From positions 1 through 64,000 of IMG/VR virus record IMGVR_UViG_3300049460_000371: a stretch of DNA of 64,000 nt. One strand, written 5' to 3'. Within the stretch, counting starts at the first letter, position 1, and each line of letters begins with the position of its first letter. Positions 49,013 through 57,674 of this stretch are shown here, piece by piece. Origin of the DNA: a virus. The notes under the pieces were generated by a model. The model was not told the origin of the DNA, ran no database searches, and saw nothing but the letters and a program-made list of their open reading frames with translations. The position numbers and the translations under genes are program-made.

Positions 49013-49534
49013 ATGAAAGACTTCCGGGATCAACTGAATGCTGCGCGTGAAGCTCTGAATATCGCCGAGGTGCCACGAGATCCATACAAGGTGGATCGGG
49101 TGGTGAGTCTAGCCCATCGCGTTCGCATGGTGACCAATCCCCTACCAGTACCAACCGTATGTCCGCACTGCCAGGGGACGGTTGGCCTCTACAACAACCG
49201 CAAGGTCTACAACGGCCGCGAGTTCGGTAAATGGCCCTACGTTTACCTTTGCGAGAACGTCGCCTGCGGGGCTCACGTGGGTTTGCACCCAGAGACTGAC
49301 ATCCCGCTTGGAACGCTTGCCACTGACGCTATACGACAGGCCCGGCAGATTGCCAAGAGTTCCTTCAACGACCTCCATGAAGACGGCGGCCCCATGGCTT
49401 CCCGCACTGCGGCATATGAATGGTTGGCAGCGAAAATGGGGATCGAGGTTGGAACATGCCATATAGGCTGGTTCAATGAACAGCAGTGTGATCGTGTGGT
49501 TGAACTATGTGATGAATATTTCATGAACCTGTAA
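49013..49534 (+). CDS. DUF3268-type zinc-finger protein
   Basis: A 173-aa protein. CPHCQGTVGLYNN, then YLCENVACGAHVGLHPETDIPLGTLA and, after RTAAYEWLAAKMGI, CHIGWFNEQQCDRVVEL. This order matches my memory of the DUF3268 (zinc-finger-containing) family, common in phages with no proven role. Zinc ligands appear complete. GAGGACAC precedes the ATG. Confidence 0.78.
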   Translation: MKDFRDQLNAAREALNIAEVPRDPYKVDRVVSLAHRVRMVTNPLPVPTVCPHCQGTVGLYNNRKVYNGREFGKWPYVYLCENVACGAHVGLHPETDIPLGTLATDAIRQARQIAKSSFNDLHEDGGPMASRTAAYEWLAAKMGIEVGTCHIGWFNEQQCDRVVELCDEYFMNL

Positions 49535-49563
49535 TATTCTGGCAACAATCGTTGCTCTTATAC

Positions 49564-49605
49564 AAAAATGACGTATTCCGGTTTCGGCTGGTTTACGTCA
49601 TTTTT
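49564..49605 (+). terminator. long hairpin terminator
   Basis: AAAAATGACGTA / TACGTCATTTTT, a perfect 12-bp stem, after the DUF3268-like gene and just before copy B of the 60-nt element. Confidence 0.8.
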
Positions 49606-49619
49606 ATGACGAGAATCAA

Positions 49620-49679
49620 AATACCTACCTGGAGTTTACGACATCAGGTGTGTCATTTCTGACATACTTCGTCAAGAAT
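49620..49679 (+). repeat. copy B of a 60-nt inverted, origin-like element
   Basis: 26-nt block 49620-49645 (AATACCTACCTGGAGTTTAC...) is an exact reverse complement of 3067-3092, and 49660-49679 matches 3033-3052 at 19 of 20, with the same 14-nt gap. Immediately downstream the + strand becomes extremely G/T-rich. Confidence 0.85.
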
Positions 49680-50206
49680 CATAGAAACATGATCTTCTTC
49701 TTTCTTCATGGAAAGTTATAGATCATTAGGTTATTATCGTGAGTAGTGGTTTAGTAGTTGGTAGTATACCTGAGTGGAAGTTGATGTAGTGTGGAATGCT
49801 GTGGGTGTTTAGTTGTTGAGGTGGAATGATGTGTATGTTGCGTGGTACAAATCTTTTATAATGTGTGTATTGCTTATTGAGTTATGTTAGTCACCCAACC
49901 TTCGTGATGAAGCAAGTGTTGTACTTTAGCGCGGATGTGTTTTCATAGTTAAATGGCTGCGTGTTGTTGGTTCTGTGGGTGAATTTTAAAAAAGTTTGTG
50001 ATCTAAGTGGTGTGTTGCTGTATGTCAAGTGATTTCTTGGATTATCTATGGTAATAAGAGGATTTTGCTTGTATGAATGTTAACTCACTTAATTGGTTGC
50101 AAATAATTTGCTTAAGAATCAGTGACTTACGTGGGGGATGAGTCTAGCGAGGGTTGTGAACTTGTAGTACATTACAGCTCTGCGATCAATAGAGTGAGAA
50201 ACCGTT
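49680..50206 (+). other. gene-free G/T-rich stretch
   Basis: No convincing reading frame on either strand. In 49741-49860 I count about 43 G to 5 C. A pyrimidine run (CTTCTTCTTTCTTC) lies at 49694. Candidates: a replication origin flank, an untranslated RNA, or decayed sequence. Confidence 0.7.
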
Positions 50207-50761
50207 ATGTTTTTTAGTCATTGTTTACAGCTTTTGGGTTCCGGGGGTAGTAGTGTTCGACCGGATCAGATAACGGACGTAACCAGTGTGATGTTTCGTT
50301 TAAATTCTGGAGTTCGGATAAAGAAGCTGGATAGTATCAAGACTTCGTTGTTGATGATTGAGGCTGTTCATTTATCTTGGTCGAACTGTGACTATGGTGA
50401 ATGTGATGCTGAGTCCATGTTGATGTTCGACAATTTTGTTTCATATACGTACAGGAAGTTTTCACCGCCTATAGCTATGGCGTTGATCAAGTATGCGATT
50501 CGTGACCGTAGTTTGTCTATGCGGAATGCCAGTCGTAGTAGTAATTGGGACTTGATCCAGAATTCATTTAGTGGCCCGTTGTTGAGTCGTAATCCCAGTG
50601 TTGCCGATCTTCGTACCAGCAAGCAGTTTGAGCGGTGTTATCGTCGTTTGCGTGCCTGCATTGCGATCAGTAATTGTCTGCATGAGTATATTCGTACTGA
50701 ACTTGACCGTTATCGTGAGAAGTCGATCTTAGCGTTGCCTCGCCACCTGATTGAAGAATAG
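50207..50761 (+). CDS. hypothetical protein
   Basis: A 184-aa protein in the G/T-rich zone, so codons end in T/G (GTT, TTG, AGT). The second half is helical and basic (ERCYRRLRACIAISNCLHEYI). No clear ribosome site. Function unknown. Confidence 0.7.
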   Translation: MFFSHCLQLLGSGGSSVRPDQITDVTSVMFRLNSGVRIKKLDSIKTSLLMIEAVHLSWSNCDYGECDAESMLMFDNFVSYTYRKFSPPIAMALIKYAIRDRSLSMRNASRSSNWDLIQNSFSGPLLSRNPSVADLRTSKQFERCYRRLRACIAISNCLHEYIRTELDRYREKSILALPRHLIEE

Positions 50762-50762
50762 G

Positions 50763-50791
50763 TTGATTCATTTGCATCCTTGTAGTACCAT
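50763..50791 (+). promoter_or_regulatory. sigma70-like promoter
   Basis: TTGATT, 17-bp spacer, TACCAT; overlaps the preceding stop. Confidence 0.68.
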
Positions 50792-50818
50792 ATGGTTTTA
50801 CATGAATATGGTGCTACT

Positions 50819-51208
50819 ATGTTGGGTTACACATGTTTGATATTGAATTATGAGGATCGCCAGCGCTTGATGGCGCGCTTTCCTCCAGAGTATCAGCATC
50901 ATGTCGCCCATCACATCACCATCGCGTATGGCGTCGACGGCAGCACTATGCCTGACATGTGGGAAGGTTTCATTGTTGGTGATGCGTATGACAAGGGTGT
51001 TCAAGCACTTGTTGTTGAGATTAACGGCAATACTGTTCGCCCAGATGGTGCGCATTATCATATCACCTGGAGTTTGGATGAAGGTCGTTTCCCTGACCAG
51101 TCAATTGCGTTGTTGAACCGTGGTTGGTTCCCATTGGCTGATGGTGAACGCATTCCTGTTTCATTCACACCGGCATTTGTGCTCAGCAAGTCGAGTCGTA
51201 CCAAATGA
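50819..51208 (+). CDS. 2H phosphoesterase-like protein
   Basis: A 129-aa protein. Two His-x-Thr motifs, HHITIAYG (about residue 33) and YHITWSLD (about 82), are spaced as in the 2H superfamily, which opens 2',3'-cyclic phosphates or cleaves cyclic oligonucleotides. The ATG at 50792 is rejected because it lies in the -10 box. Phage anti-CBASS Acb1 belongs to this superfamily, and an RNA-repair role beside the RNA ligase is an alternative. Function inferred. Confidence 0.6.
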   Translation: MLGYTCLILNYEDRQRLMARFPPEYQHHVAHHITIAYGVDGSTMPDMWEGFIVGDAYDKGVQALVVEINGNTVRPDGAHYHITWSLDEGRFPDQSIALLNRGWFPLADGERIPVSFTPAFVLSKSSRTK

Positions 51209-51765
51209 CCTGGCTGTCTCCTATTCCTTTTCTGTTAGTTCCCACTCACTACAGTGAATCGTTCCATGTTATTCCCTCGGGAGCGACTGGTTTACCCATG
51301 CGCCCGCATCCTGGTTCGTTTGGGATGGTTCGTCGAAACCATGTTCATGAGGGCGTGGATCTTTACTGTCCAGAGGGCACTCCTGTCATGGCAGTTGAGG
51401 GCGGAGTGGTGGTTGCCATTTTGCCGTTCACTGGTCAGAATGCGTTTGCGGTCAACCCCAAGACGGGCGAATCTGAGCCATTGAAATGGTGGCTGGATAC
51501 TGACGTCGTGTTGGTTGAGGGTGCGAGTGGGGTCGTGGCATACGGCGAGATCACACCAGGCTGTCATGTGGGCGACATCCTTCATGCGGGTGATGTCTTG
51601 GGTGCGGTCCAGCGCGTATTGGCCAAGGACAAGGGGCGGCCGATGTCCATGTTGCATATTGAGCTTCATGTTTCTGGGACGCGGGTGCCCACTTGTTGGT
51701 ATCAGGAGAATGGGAAGCCAGAATCGTTATTGGATCCCACTCCATTTTTGCTGGCTATCAAATAA
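51205..51765 (+). CDS. M23 (LytM)-like protein, possibly degenerate
   Basis: A 186-aa protein with a 4-nt overlap. HVHEGVDLYCPEGTPVMAVEGGVVV matches the first M23 motif (HxxxD zinc ligands), and the end MLHIELHV sits where the HxH motif should be, but its first His is Met. Such enzymes cut peptidoglycan cross-links; the altered motif makes activity uncertain. No signal peptide is obvious. Confidence 0.7.
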   Translation: MTWLSPIPFLLVPTHYSESFHVIPSGATGLPMRPHPGSFGMVRRNHVHEGVDLYCPEGTPVMAVEGGVVVAILPFTGQNAFAVNPKTGESEPLKWWLDTDVVLVEGASGVVAYGEITPGCHVGDILHAGDVLGAVQRVLAKDKGRPMSMLHIELHVSGTRVPTCWYQENGKPESLLDPTPFLLAIK

Positions 51766-51790
51766 ATGGGGGCCTCGGGCGCCATTTACT
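51766..51790. terminator. possible bidirectional terminator
   Basis: AAATGG / CCATTT arms around GC-rich sequence between two convergent stops. Confidence 0.55.
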
Positions 51791-52226
51791 AGATATCAGT
51801 TTTCTTACTTGGCTGTTCAGTCAACTCTTTCGCGCACACCATATTGAAGATATCACCCAGGAGTGTTTTTGGGTATACTACTTCTTTCTTACCAGGTTCA
51901 GTTGCGCCTTTTGCCAATACGTCTTTGGTATCAGCATCGATGAAGTCGGTAGTGGGGCCAGGTTGCGAGATCACTATCACATCGTACTTGGATCGATAGA
52001 TACCAAATTGAACGGCTTGGACGAAGCCATAATGGCGTTTGGTCTTTTCGTTGTAGAGGTTGCTGAACTTCACATAGTTGACGCCCGTGCAGGTCATGTT
52101 ATCGGCCATGACTGCCACTTCCGCGATCGTGCTATCTGAGTTTGGTTTACTGCTGATTTTGTTCCATGTTGTCTCCGCGTGCGCGGTGCTGGCCAGGATT
52201 GCCAGTGCGAATAAAAACTTCTTCAT
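51789..52226 (-). CDS. secreted periplasmic protein
   Basis: A 145-aa reverse-strand protein; the start at 52226 has GGAG 6 nt upstream and gives a clean signal peptide (MKKFLFALAILASTAHA then E). The mature part has two cysteines (MTCTGV and MVCAKE) and is beta-rich. It is an isolated reverse gene, convergent with the M23-like gene. Function unknown. Confidence 0.8.
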   Translation of the reverse strand: MKKFLFALAILASTAHAETTWNKISSKPNSDSTIAEVAVMADNMTCTGVNYVKFSNLYNEKTKRHYGFVQAVQFGIYRSKYDVIVISQPGPTTDFIDADTKDVLAKGATEPGKKEVVYPKTLLGDIFNMVCAKELTEQPSKKTDI

Positions 52227-52305
52227 TGAAACTCCATATTGATTTACTAATATGGTAAATGGTATCTGGTGTTCGTCATAATTATTCCTGCTTATCAACT
52301 TTCAC

Positions 52306-52334
52306 TTGAAGAATCAAGTCCTTGGTATTACCAT
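52306..52334 (+). promoter_or_regulatory. probable promoter
   Basis: TTGAAG, 17-bp spacer, TACCAT; divergent from the secreted protein gene. Confidence 0.55.
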
Positions 52335-52360
52335 ATGGCTTCCGTGACTGTGAGACTACT

Positions 52361-52717
52361 ATGAAAAATCCGCGTTGGGTCAACAACTACCGTTTGCAAT
52401 ATTGGCTCTATGCTGTGTTGAACCATGAGTTTGGCACTGAGGTTAAGATGGAGCGTGATTCCCTGCACTCCAGGTATTCGGTCAATCGTCATGGTTTCAA
52501 TGTGAGGACTAACCGTACTCCGCTCGCTACTGCGCGCCGTCTGTTCATTGCTCGTTTGGAGCGTGCTGGTTACAAGATCAGTTCTGAGTCCACTCGTAGT
52601 ATGTTGGTCATGCAGAAAAGTGTTACTCGTTTGACCAAGCACGAGGATCAGTATATTGCCATCCGTGACATTCAGGATGGTAAGTTTTATGTGAATGGTA
52701 GTTCTTCACTCAGGTAG
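52361..52717 (+). CDS. hypothetical basic protein
   Basis: A 118-aa Arg/Ser-rich protein (SRYSVNRHGFNVRTNRTPLATARRLF). The ATG at 52322 overlaps the promoter and is rejected. Nucleic-acid binding is possible. Function unknown. Confidence 0.75.
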   Translation: MKNPRWVNNYRLQYWLYAVLNHEFGTEVKMERDSLHSRYSVNRHGFNVRTNRTPLATARRLFIARLERAGYKISSESTRSMLVMQKSVTRLTKHEDQYIAIRDIQDGKFYVNGSSSLR

Positions 52718-52747
52718 TTTTCAACTCTCGCCAATAATAAAAATAAC

Positions 52748-53152
52748 ATGACCCCTACACAAAAAATCAAAAAGCATCTTCTGACTCGTCTGGAAAACTG
52801 GCGTCCTATTCGTTTGCCTGCCCTTAACACAGGTGAAGAGGTTGACAACGCCTACGAGATGTATCTGGATCTCGAGAGCGACACCTTGCAGGATCTGCGC
52901 TATGAAGTCCGCGAAGGCCAGGTCAATACCGATATTCAACCTTTCATTTGCAATACTCGTTTGCTGCGCGATTACGACGCCTCTTCAGTTGCAATGCAGA
53001 TGGACGATGGTTCGTGGGTTGGCTGGACGTATTGGTCAGGCGGTGGTCGTCATGGTGAGTCGCATGCAATCCAGTGGATGGAAGATGCCATTGAACTGAC
53101 CTGTACAGAAAAGCAGGTTATGGTTACTGAGCGCACGTTCACCAAAGTATAA
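52748..53152 (+). CDS. hypothetical protein
   Basis: A 134-aa acidic alpha/beta protein with DGSWVGWTYWSGGGRHGE, a Trp/Gly-rich loop. No family recognised. The following gene starts at GTG 1 nt after its stop. Confidence 0.78.
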   Translation: MTPTQKIKKHLLTRLENWRPIRLPALNTGEEVDNAYEMYLDLESDTLQDLRYEVREGQVNTDIQPFICNTRLLRDYDASSVAMQMDDGSWVGWTYWSGGGRHGESHAIQWMEDAIELTCTEKQVMVTERTFTKV

Positions 53153-53153
53153 C

Positions 53154-53921
53154 GTGCATCCGCTTCAACGTTATATTCAGATATCGTGCAGGTATTATAC
53201 CTACTATGCGAGTGGTCTGTCATCGATCAGTTGTATGTTCGAGTATATGTATACCGACCGAATCTATCATGACATAATCAATCTGAATAGTCATGGGCGT
53301 TCGGTCATGCAAAAGCGTCGATCCATCTTCAATCAATACATATCAGATCCATCATATCAACTATGGCCTGACGAGTTAACTGTTGAGATGGTAAATAGCC
53401 TGATTACTCCTGAGCTATATGCACAAGCTGAACGTCGTGCTCGTCGCAATGTGATGTTTTCTACCCGCGATCATGCTGGTAACTTCTTGAAGAATCCACC
53501 GAACAGTATCATGTTTGAAGATCCGGTGGTGTTCCGTAGTATCTTGCAGCCACATATTGATCAGTTGGGTCCGTGCATTGTTTCACAGTTTAATAATATT
53601 GCCAATATTCCAGAGTTCAAACTTGATTACGAGTCATTTGCCGCAGAGTTAAGCGCACATCATGCGGCACATCATAAGCATTATATATTTGTTAATGGCC
53701 TCGATAGTATTAATCAACTTGATGCCTCCTTACCATCAGGAAATCTGATTGCCAATGGCTTGACTGATCCCCAGATAATAGCAAGTTGTCGTGATGCCTG
53801 TCGTGCATTATTCGAGCACATTCAACTTCGAGAGTTGCCACTATCAAGTTTGCGAGACCGTTTAACTACAGATATGGATTATTTGAATCATTTGCTTGAG
53901 CGTAATGAACAAATTTGCTAA
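53154..53921 (+). CDS. hypothetical helical protein
   Basis: A 255-aa protein from a GTG; a later ATG is possible. Mostly helical with His-rich AHHAAHHKHY near residue 180. T/G-ending codons and weak bias. Its 3' end contains the ligA promoter. Function unknown. Confidence 0.7.
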   Translation: MHPLQRYIQISCRYYTYYASGLSSISCMFEYMYTDRIYHDIINLNSHGRSVMQKRRSIFNQYISDPSYQLWPDELTVEMVNSLITPELYAQAERRARRNVMFSTRDHAGNFLKNPPNSIMFEDPVVFRSILQPHIDQLGPCIVSQFNNIANIPEFKLDYESFAAELSAHHAAHHKHYIFVNGLDSINQLDASLPSGNLIANGLTDPQIIASCRDACRALFEHIQLRELPLSSLRDRLTTDMDYLNHLLERNEQIC

Positions 53922-53924
53922 AAT
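53896..53924 (+). promoter_or_regulatory. ligA promoter
   Basis: TTGAGC, 17-bp spacer, TAAAAT, within the end of the preceding gene; CAAGGAGAA ribosome site follows. Confidence 0.62.
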
Positions 53925-53954
53925 ATAGCCACAATTTGTCCCAAGGAGAATCGG

Positions 53955-56015
53955 ATGACGGCCAAGATCAAGAAGGAAATGGCAGCGCTGGCCAAAGAGG
54001 TAGCGCGCCATCAAAAGCTGTATTACGAGGAGAATGACCCCGTAATTACGGACGGCGAGTACGACGTCATGTATCGCCAACTGGTGGATCTGGAAGAGCA
54101 GTATCCCCAGTACAAAGTAAAGAACTCGCCAACCGACAACATCGGCGGCAAACCGTCCGGCACCTTCACGGAGATCAAGCACCTGATCCCCATGCTGAGC
54201 CTGGGCAATAGTCTGAACGCGGCCGACACCCAGGTGTTCCTGGATAAAGTATGCGCCGAACTGAAGATCAAACCGGCCGCCCTCGAGCTGTACGAAGAAC
54301 TCAAGTACGACGGCCTGTCGTGCTCTGCCACTTACCTGTATGGTAAGCTGGAACAAGGCGCCACTCGCGGTGACGGTCTGACCGGCGAAGACATCACGGC
54401 CAACCTGAAAACTGTCCAAAACGTCCCACACGTCATCAACGAGCTCTTGGAAGTACCGCGCTTCGAGATTCGCGGCGAGGTACTGATGACGCGTGCGAGC
54501 TTCAAAGCCCTGAACGAACGTCAGGCCAAGCTCGGTGGCAAGATCTTCAGCAATCCCCGCAATGCGGCCGCAGGTGCGCTGCGCAATAGCGACCCGGAGA
54601 TCACTCGCGAGCGTGGACTGCACTTCTACGCCTACAGCCTGGGCGCATGCAGCGACGAAATCTATCCAAAAGTTGACGGCGGCATTTCGCCTGATCCATT
54701 CGGCGTGACCACGCAAGAGCAACTGCTGGCCAAGTTCGTCAGCCTGGGCTTTGTGACGGCTAGCGACCTGAAAGTCGTAACTGCTGACAAGGTGCTGGAA
54801 AGCTTCAAGGAAATTCAAGCCAAGCGTCCCGACCTGCCATACGAAATCGACGGCGTGGTATACAAGGTCAACAAGCTGGCCTATCAAGTTCAGCTGGGCT
54901 GGAAGTCGCGCACGCCTGAATGGGCAACCGCGTACAAGTTCCCGCCTGACACTGCTGAAACGGTGCTGCTGGCCATCGACATCCAGGTAGGTCGTACTGG
55001 TGCGCAGGCGCCGGTTGCTCGTGTAAAACCGGTCAAGTGCGGCGGGGTGATCGTAACCAACATCACCCTGCACAACATCGAAGAGATCACGCGCAAAGAT
55101 ATCCGCATTGGCGACACGCTGCTGATTATGCGTAACGGCGATGTGATTCCTGGTGTCAGCCATGTTATCAAGGACAAGCGCCCGGCAAACGCTGTCCCGT
55201 ATGAAATGCCAGGCGTTTGCCCATCCTGCGGCGGCGCTACCCACAAGGAAGACGACGGTGCGATCACGTATTGCCTCGCCGGCCTTGGCTGTCCTGCTCA
55301 AGTGTTGGGTGCAATTTCCCACTACGTTTCGCGCAAGGCCATGGACATTGACGGCATTGGCGACTCGACCATTCAGACGCTGCTGGATGCCAACCTGATC
55401 AAGATGCCAAGCGATCTGTACTCGCTGAAAAAAGAAGACGTGCTGGGCCTGGAAGGCTTTGGTGAGTCGTCGGCGGAGTTGCTGGTGAACGGCGTGCATG
55501 CGATCAAGAAACCAGAATTGCGTCGCTTCATTTACGCGCTGGGCATTCCCAATACGGGCGAGGGCACCAGCAAGCGCTTGGCTGAGCACTTCGGTTCGTT
55601 TGACAAGTTGCTGGCCGCAGCACACAATGAACTGATGGCGATCCCGGACATCGGCAAAACGACCGCCAGCAGCATAAGTGACTACCTGTTCGACCCAGTA
55701 ACGGGCGTGGAAGCGCGCAAGCTGGCTAAGATCCTGGAGCCTCAAGATCTGGTCAAGGTCGACACCAGCGTGATGAAGCTGAAAGGTCAAACGTTCCTGG
55801 TCACTGGTACGCTGTCAGTGAAGCGCGACGTGATCCATAAGCTCATCGAAGAAAACGGCGGTGTGGTCGCTGGCTCGGTGAACAAGGATCTCAACTACTT
55901 GCTGGCTGGTGAAGAAGCGGGTAGCAAGCTGGAGAAAGCTGAGAAATTGAACGGCAGCAAAAAGGCAAATATCAGTATCATTACGGAAGAAATTTTCCGC
56001 TCAATGATCGCATAA
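53955..56015 (+). CDS. ligA: NAD+-dependent DNA ligase
   Basis: A full-length 686-aa enzyme sealing DNA nicks with NAD+. Domain order is complete: Ia (YYxxxDPxxxDxEYD-like start), nucleotidyl transferase with Lys117 in ELKYDGLS, OB fold, four-cysteine zinc finger (CPSCGG ... CLAGLGCP), helix-hairpin-helix repeats (DIDGIGDSTI, LEGFGESSAE, ALGIPNTG, IPDIGKTTA) and a BRCT domain at the end (LKGQTFLVTGTLSVKRD). GC-rich codons differ from the gene before, which may mean a separate acquisition or higher expression. Confidence 0.96.
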   Translation: MTAKIKKEMAALAKEVARHQKLYYEENDPVITDGEYDVMYRQLVDLEEQYPQYKVKNSPTDNIGGKPSGTFTEIKHLIPMLSLGNSLNAADTQVFLDKVCAELKIKPAALELYEELKYDGLSCSATYLYGKLEQGATRGDGLTGEDITANLKTVQNVPHVINELLEVPRFEIRGEVLMTRASFKALNERQAKLGGKIFSNPRNAAAGALRNSDPEITRERGLHFYAYSLGACSDEIYPKVDGGISPDPFGVTTQEQLLAKFVSLGFVTASDLKVVTADKVLESFKEIQAKRPDLPYEIDGVVYKVNKLAYQVQLGWKSRTPEWATAYKFPPDTAETVLLAIDIQVGRTGAQAPVARVKPVKCGGVIVTNITLHNIEEITRKDIRIGDTLLIMRNGDVIPGVSHVIKDKRPANAVPYEMPGVCPSCGGATHKEDDGAITYCLAGLGCPAQVLGAISHYVSRKAMDIDGIGDSTIQTLLDANLIKMPSDLYSLKKEDVLGLEGFGESSAELLVNGVHAIKKPELRRFIYALGIPNTGEGTSKRLAEHFGSFDKLLAAAHNELMAIPDIGKTTASSISDYLFDPVTGVEARKLAKILEPQDLVKVDTSVMKLKGQTFLVTGTLSVKRDVIHKLIEENGGVVAGSVNKDLNYLLAGEEAGSKLEKAEKLNGSKKANISIITEEIFRSMIA

Positions 56016-56016
56016 C

Positions 56017-56038
56017 AATGGGGCCTAGTGCCCCATTT
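56017..56038 (+). terminator. hairpin terminator
   Basis: AATGGGGC / GCCCCATT stem with CTAGT loop. Confidence 0.8.
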
Positions 56039-56053
56039 ATCTGAAAGAGTTAC

Positions 56054-56521
56054 ATGACTGCACTGGTTGAACAACTGAATAACCATCACACCACCCAACA
56101 GTTTCTCAACGACATGACAGCGAAGCTGTATCATGCCAAGTTGATGGAGATTGTTGCCCACACCAAAGTGGAAAGTATCGGCATCACCCTGGCTACCATT
56201 AACGGCGAACATCGTGTCCTGTACTCGTTGACGCCGCACAAGTTTGCTCCTGGCGAGGCAATGACTGCCGAGAACATGCGTAGCTTCCATCAACGTGAAG
56301 ATGGCACGTTCGATTTGGCAGAGCACGGCAATGAAGGCATGTTGACCTTCCTGGAAAACGAAATCGAATGGGAGCTGTGGAACGATATCATGGCAGATCT
56401 GGGTGGCCAACTGTACTACGTTACCAGCATCTATGAATTCTACCATGATGACCCGAGTAATCATCTCGTGTTCACTCGCGATGCGTTCTGGGTTACCAAC
56501 AACCCAAGCGACTTCACCTAA
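56054..56521 (+). CDS. hypothetical acidic protein
   Basis: A 155-aa acidic alpha/beta protein with a His-rich start (NNHHTTQQF). Ends at a terminator. Function unknown. Confidence 0.8.
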   Translation: MTALVEQLNNHHTTQQFLNDMTAKLYHAKLMEIVAHTKVESIGITLATINGEHRVLYSLTPHKFAPGEAMTAENMRSFHQREDGTFDLAEHGNEGMLTFLENEIEWELWNDIMADLGGQLYYVTSIYEFYHDDPSNHLVFTRDAFWVTNNPSDFT

Positions 56522-56540
56522 GCTGACACAAGCTTGATTC

Positions 56541-56566
56541 AAGCCTGGTATCGCACCAGGCTTTTT
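56541..56566 (+). terminator. hairpin terminator
   Basis: AAGCCTGGT / ACCAGGCTT stem, ATCGC loop, T5. Confidence 0.9.
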
Positions 56567-56636
56567 CTTTGACTGGTTGTCGCACTGGTGACGATTTCGT
56601 CAATTTGCCATGCTAAAATACAAATAAGGAGATCAC

Positions 56637-57026
56637 ATGAAAGTACGCAAGGAATGGCTCAGTGCCAATTTTGGACTTGATAACCTCCCAGACAGCAGTC
56701 TTTGGTCTTGGGCCCCATTCAAAGGATCGGACGTCGTCGAAATCCCGGATGAGTGGGTAATGCTAATGAACCAGAAGCATCAAATTTCAAATCGCGGTCG
56801 TTATCTGTTCTTAACACGAGTTGGTTGGATAGCCAATCGTGATGAAATCAAGCAACTGTGCGCGAATGGGAAAAGCATTCCATGGGATCAAGTTGAAGCT
56901 CGTGTTGAACAAAGCTTGACCAAGATGGAAAATGGAATTATTGGCGAATTCAAACGAGTCGCTGTTCAGTTCAATGTAATGGAAAAATACTTGGCCGCCA
57001 ACATACCACTCAGGCCAGCACCTTGA
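56637..57026 (+). CDS. hypothetical protein
   Basis: A 129-aa protein with AAGGAG upstream. The leader shares the 15-mer CGCACTGGTGACGAT with 1620-1636. Mixed alpha/beta, basic. Function unknown. Confidence 0.78.
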   Translation: MKVRKEWLSANFGLDNLPDSSLWSWAPFKGSDVVEIPDEWVMLMNQKHQISNRGRYLFLTRVGWIANRDEIKQLCANGKSIPWDQVEARVEQSLTKMENGIIGEFKRVAVQFNVMEKYLAANIPLRPAP

Positions 57027-57051
57027 CAAAATATTCACATGAATGTACCAT
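57023..57051 (+). promoter_or_regulatory. sigma70-like promoter, ATGAATG variant
   Basis: TTGACA (consensus), 17-bp spacer with TTCACATGAATG, TACCAT. Confidence 0.78.
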
Positions 57052-57076
57052 TGCTGTCTAAAAGTTACCAAGGACA

Positions 57077-57313
57077 ATGATGAAATTTTCCGCCCTAAAC
57101 CCAGGCGCCAAGTTTGAAATGTGGAGCGGTGACGCTCTCCCGTATGCTGACATCAAGTTGTGTAGCTGCGAAAAGATTGAAAGCCGACTGGCTCGTGAAA
57201 TTCTGAACCCCAGCGAAGCTGTACTGGTCTACGGGGCACCGTTTGTCCTGGATGAAAATGAAGTTGTGGTCGTCGATGCTGGTCCCATCAACATGAATGC
57301 GTTTGTGGGCTAA
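57077..57313 (+). CDS. hypothetical protein
   Basis: A 78-aa beta-rich protein (PFVLDENEVVVVDAGPINM). ATGATG gives two starts. GGACAATG spacing supports either. Function unknown. Confidence 0.75.
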   Translation: MMKFSALNPGAKFEMWSGDALPYADIKLCSCEKIESRLAREILNPSEAVLVYGAPFVLDENEVVVVDAGPINMNAFVG

Positions 57314-57338
57314 TCCGTACATCCTTGAAAGGATCAGT

Positions 57339-57674
57339 ATGTTGCGTCTTATTGCCGATATGTTCAAACAACGACGGGAACTGATTCCTGTTTGCCCACA
57401 TGAAGCCAAGATGGCTGTATTTTCAAACATGGTTGAACGACATGTTGGAAATCGCAAGTCGATTCCTGACTATATGGCACCAGACCCAACCTATCAAGTA
57501 CCCAAATACGTGGTTCTCATGTGTGAGGATCTCGTCGAATTGATTGATCGCCCCAACGTGAAGTTGATTGATGTATTGCGCATCGAGAAGACCGCAGTCG
57601 GCCACAGCGACTATCTGCACAAGTTGGCATTACGTTGTTACCACTGCACTATCGAAAATGAAACCACTTACTGA
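57339..57674 (+). CDS. hypothetical protein with possible zinc site
   Basis: A 111-aa protein; GAAAGGA before the ATG. CPHE near residue 20 and CYHC near the end could share a zinc. It overlaps the next gene by 17 nt. Function unknown. Confidence 0.72.
   Translation: MLRLIADMFKQRRELIPVCPHEAKMAVFSNMVERHVGNRKSIPDYMAPDPTYQVPKYVVLMCEDLVELIDRPNVKLIDVLRIEKTAVGHSDYLHKLALRCYHCTIENETTY

Noticed and set aside
50792-50818. Upstream ATG for the 2H-like protein
   Set aside because: It overlaps the -10 box of a well-spaced promoter, so it would not be transcribed.
53862-55790. 642-aa open frame antisense to ligA
   Set aside because: It mirrors the GC-rich codon bias of a complete, motif-verified ligase; no ribosome site or family motif.
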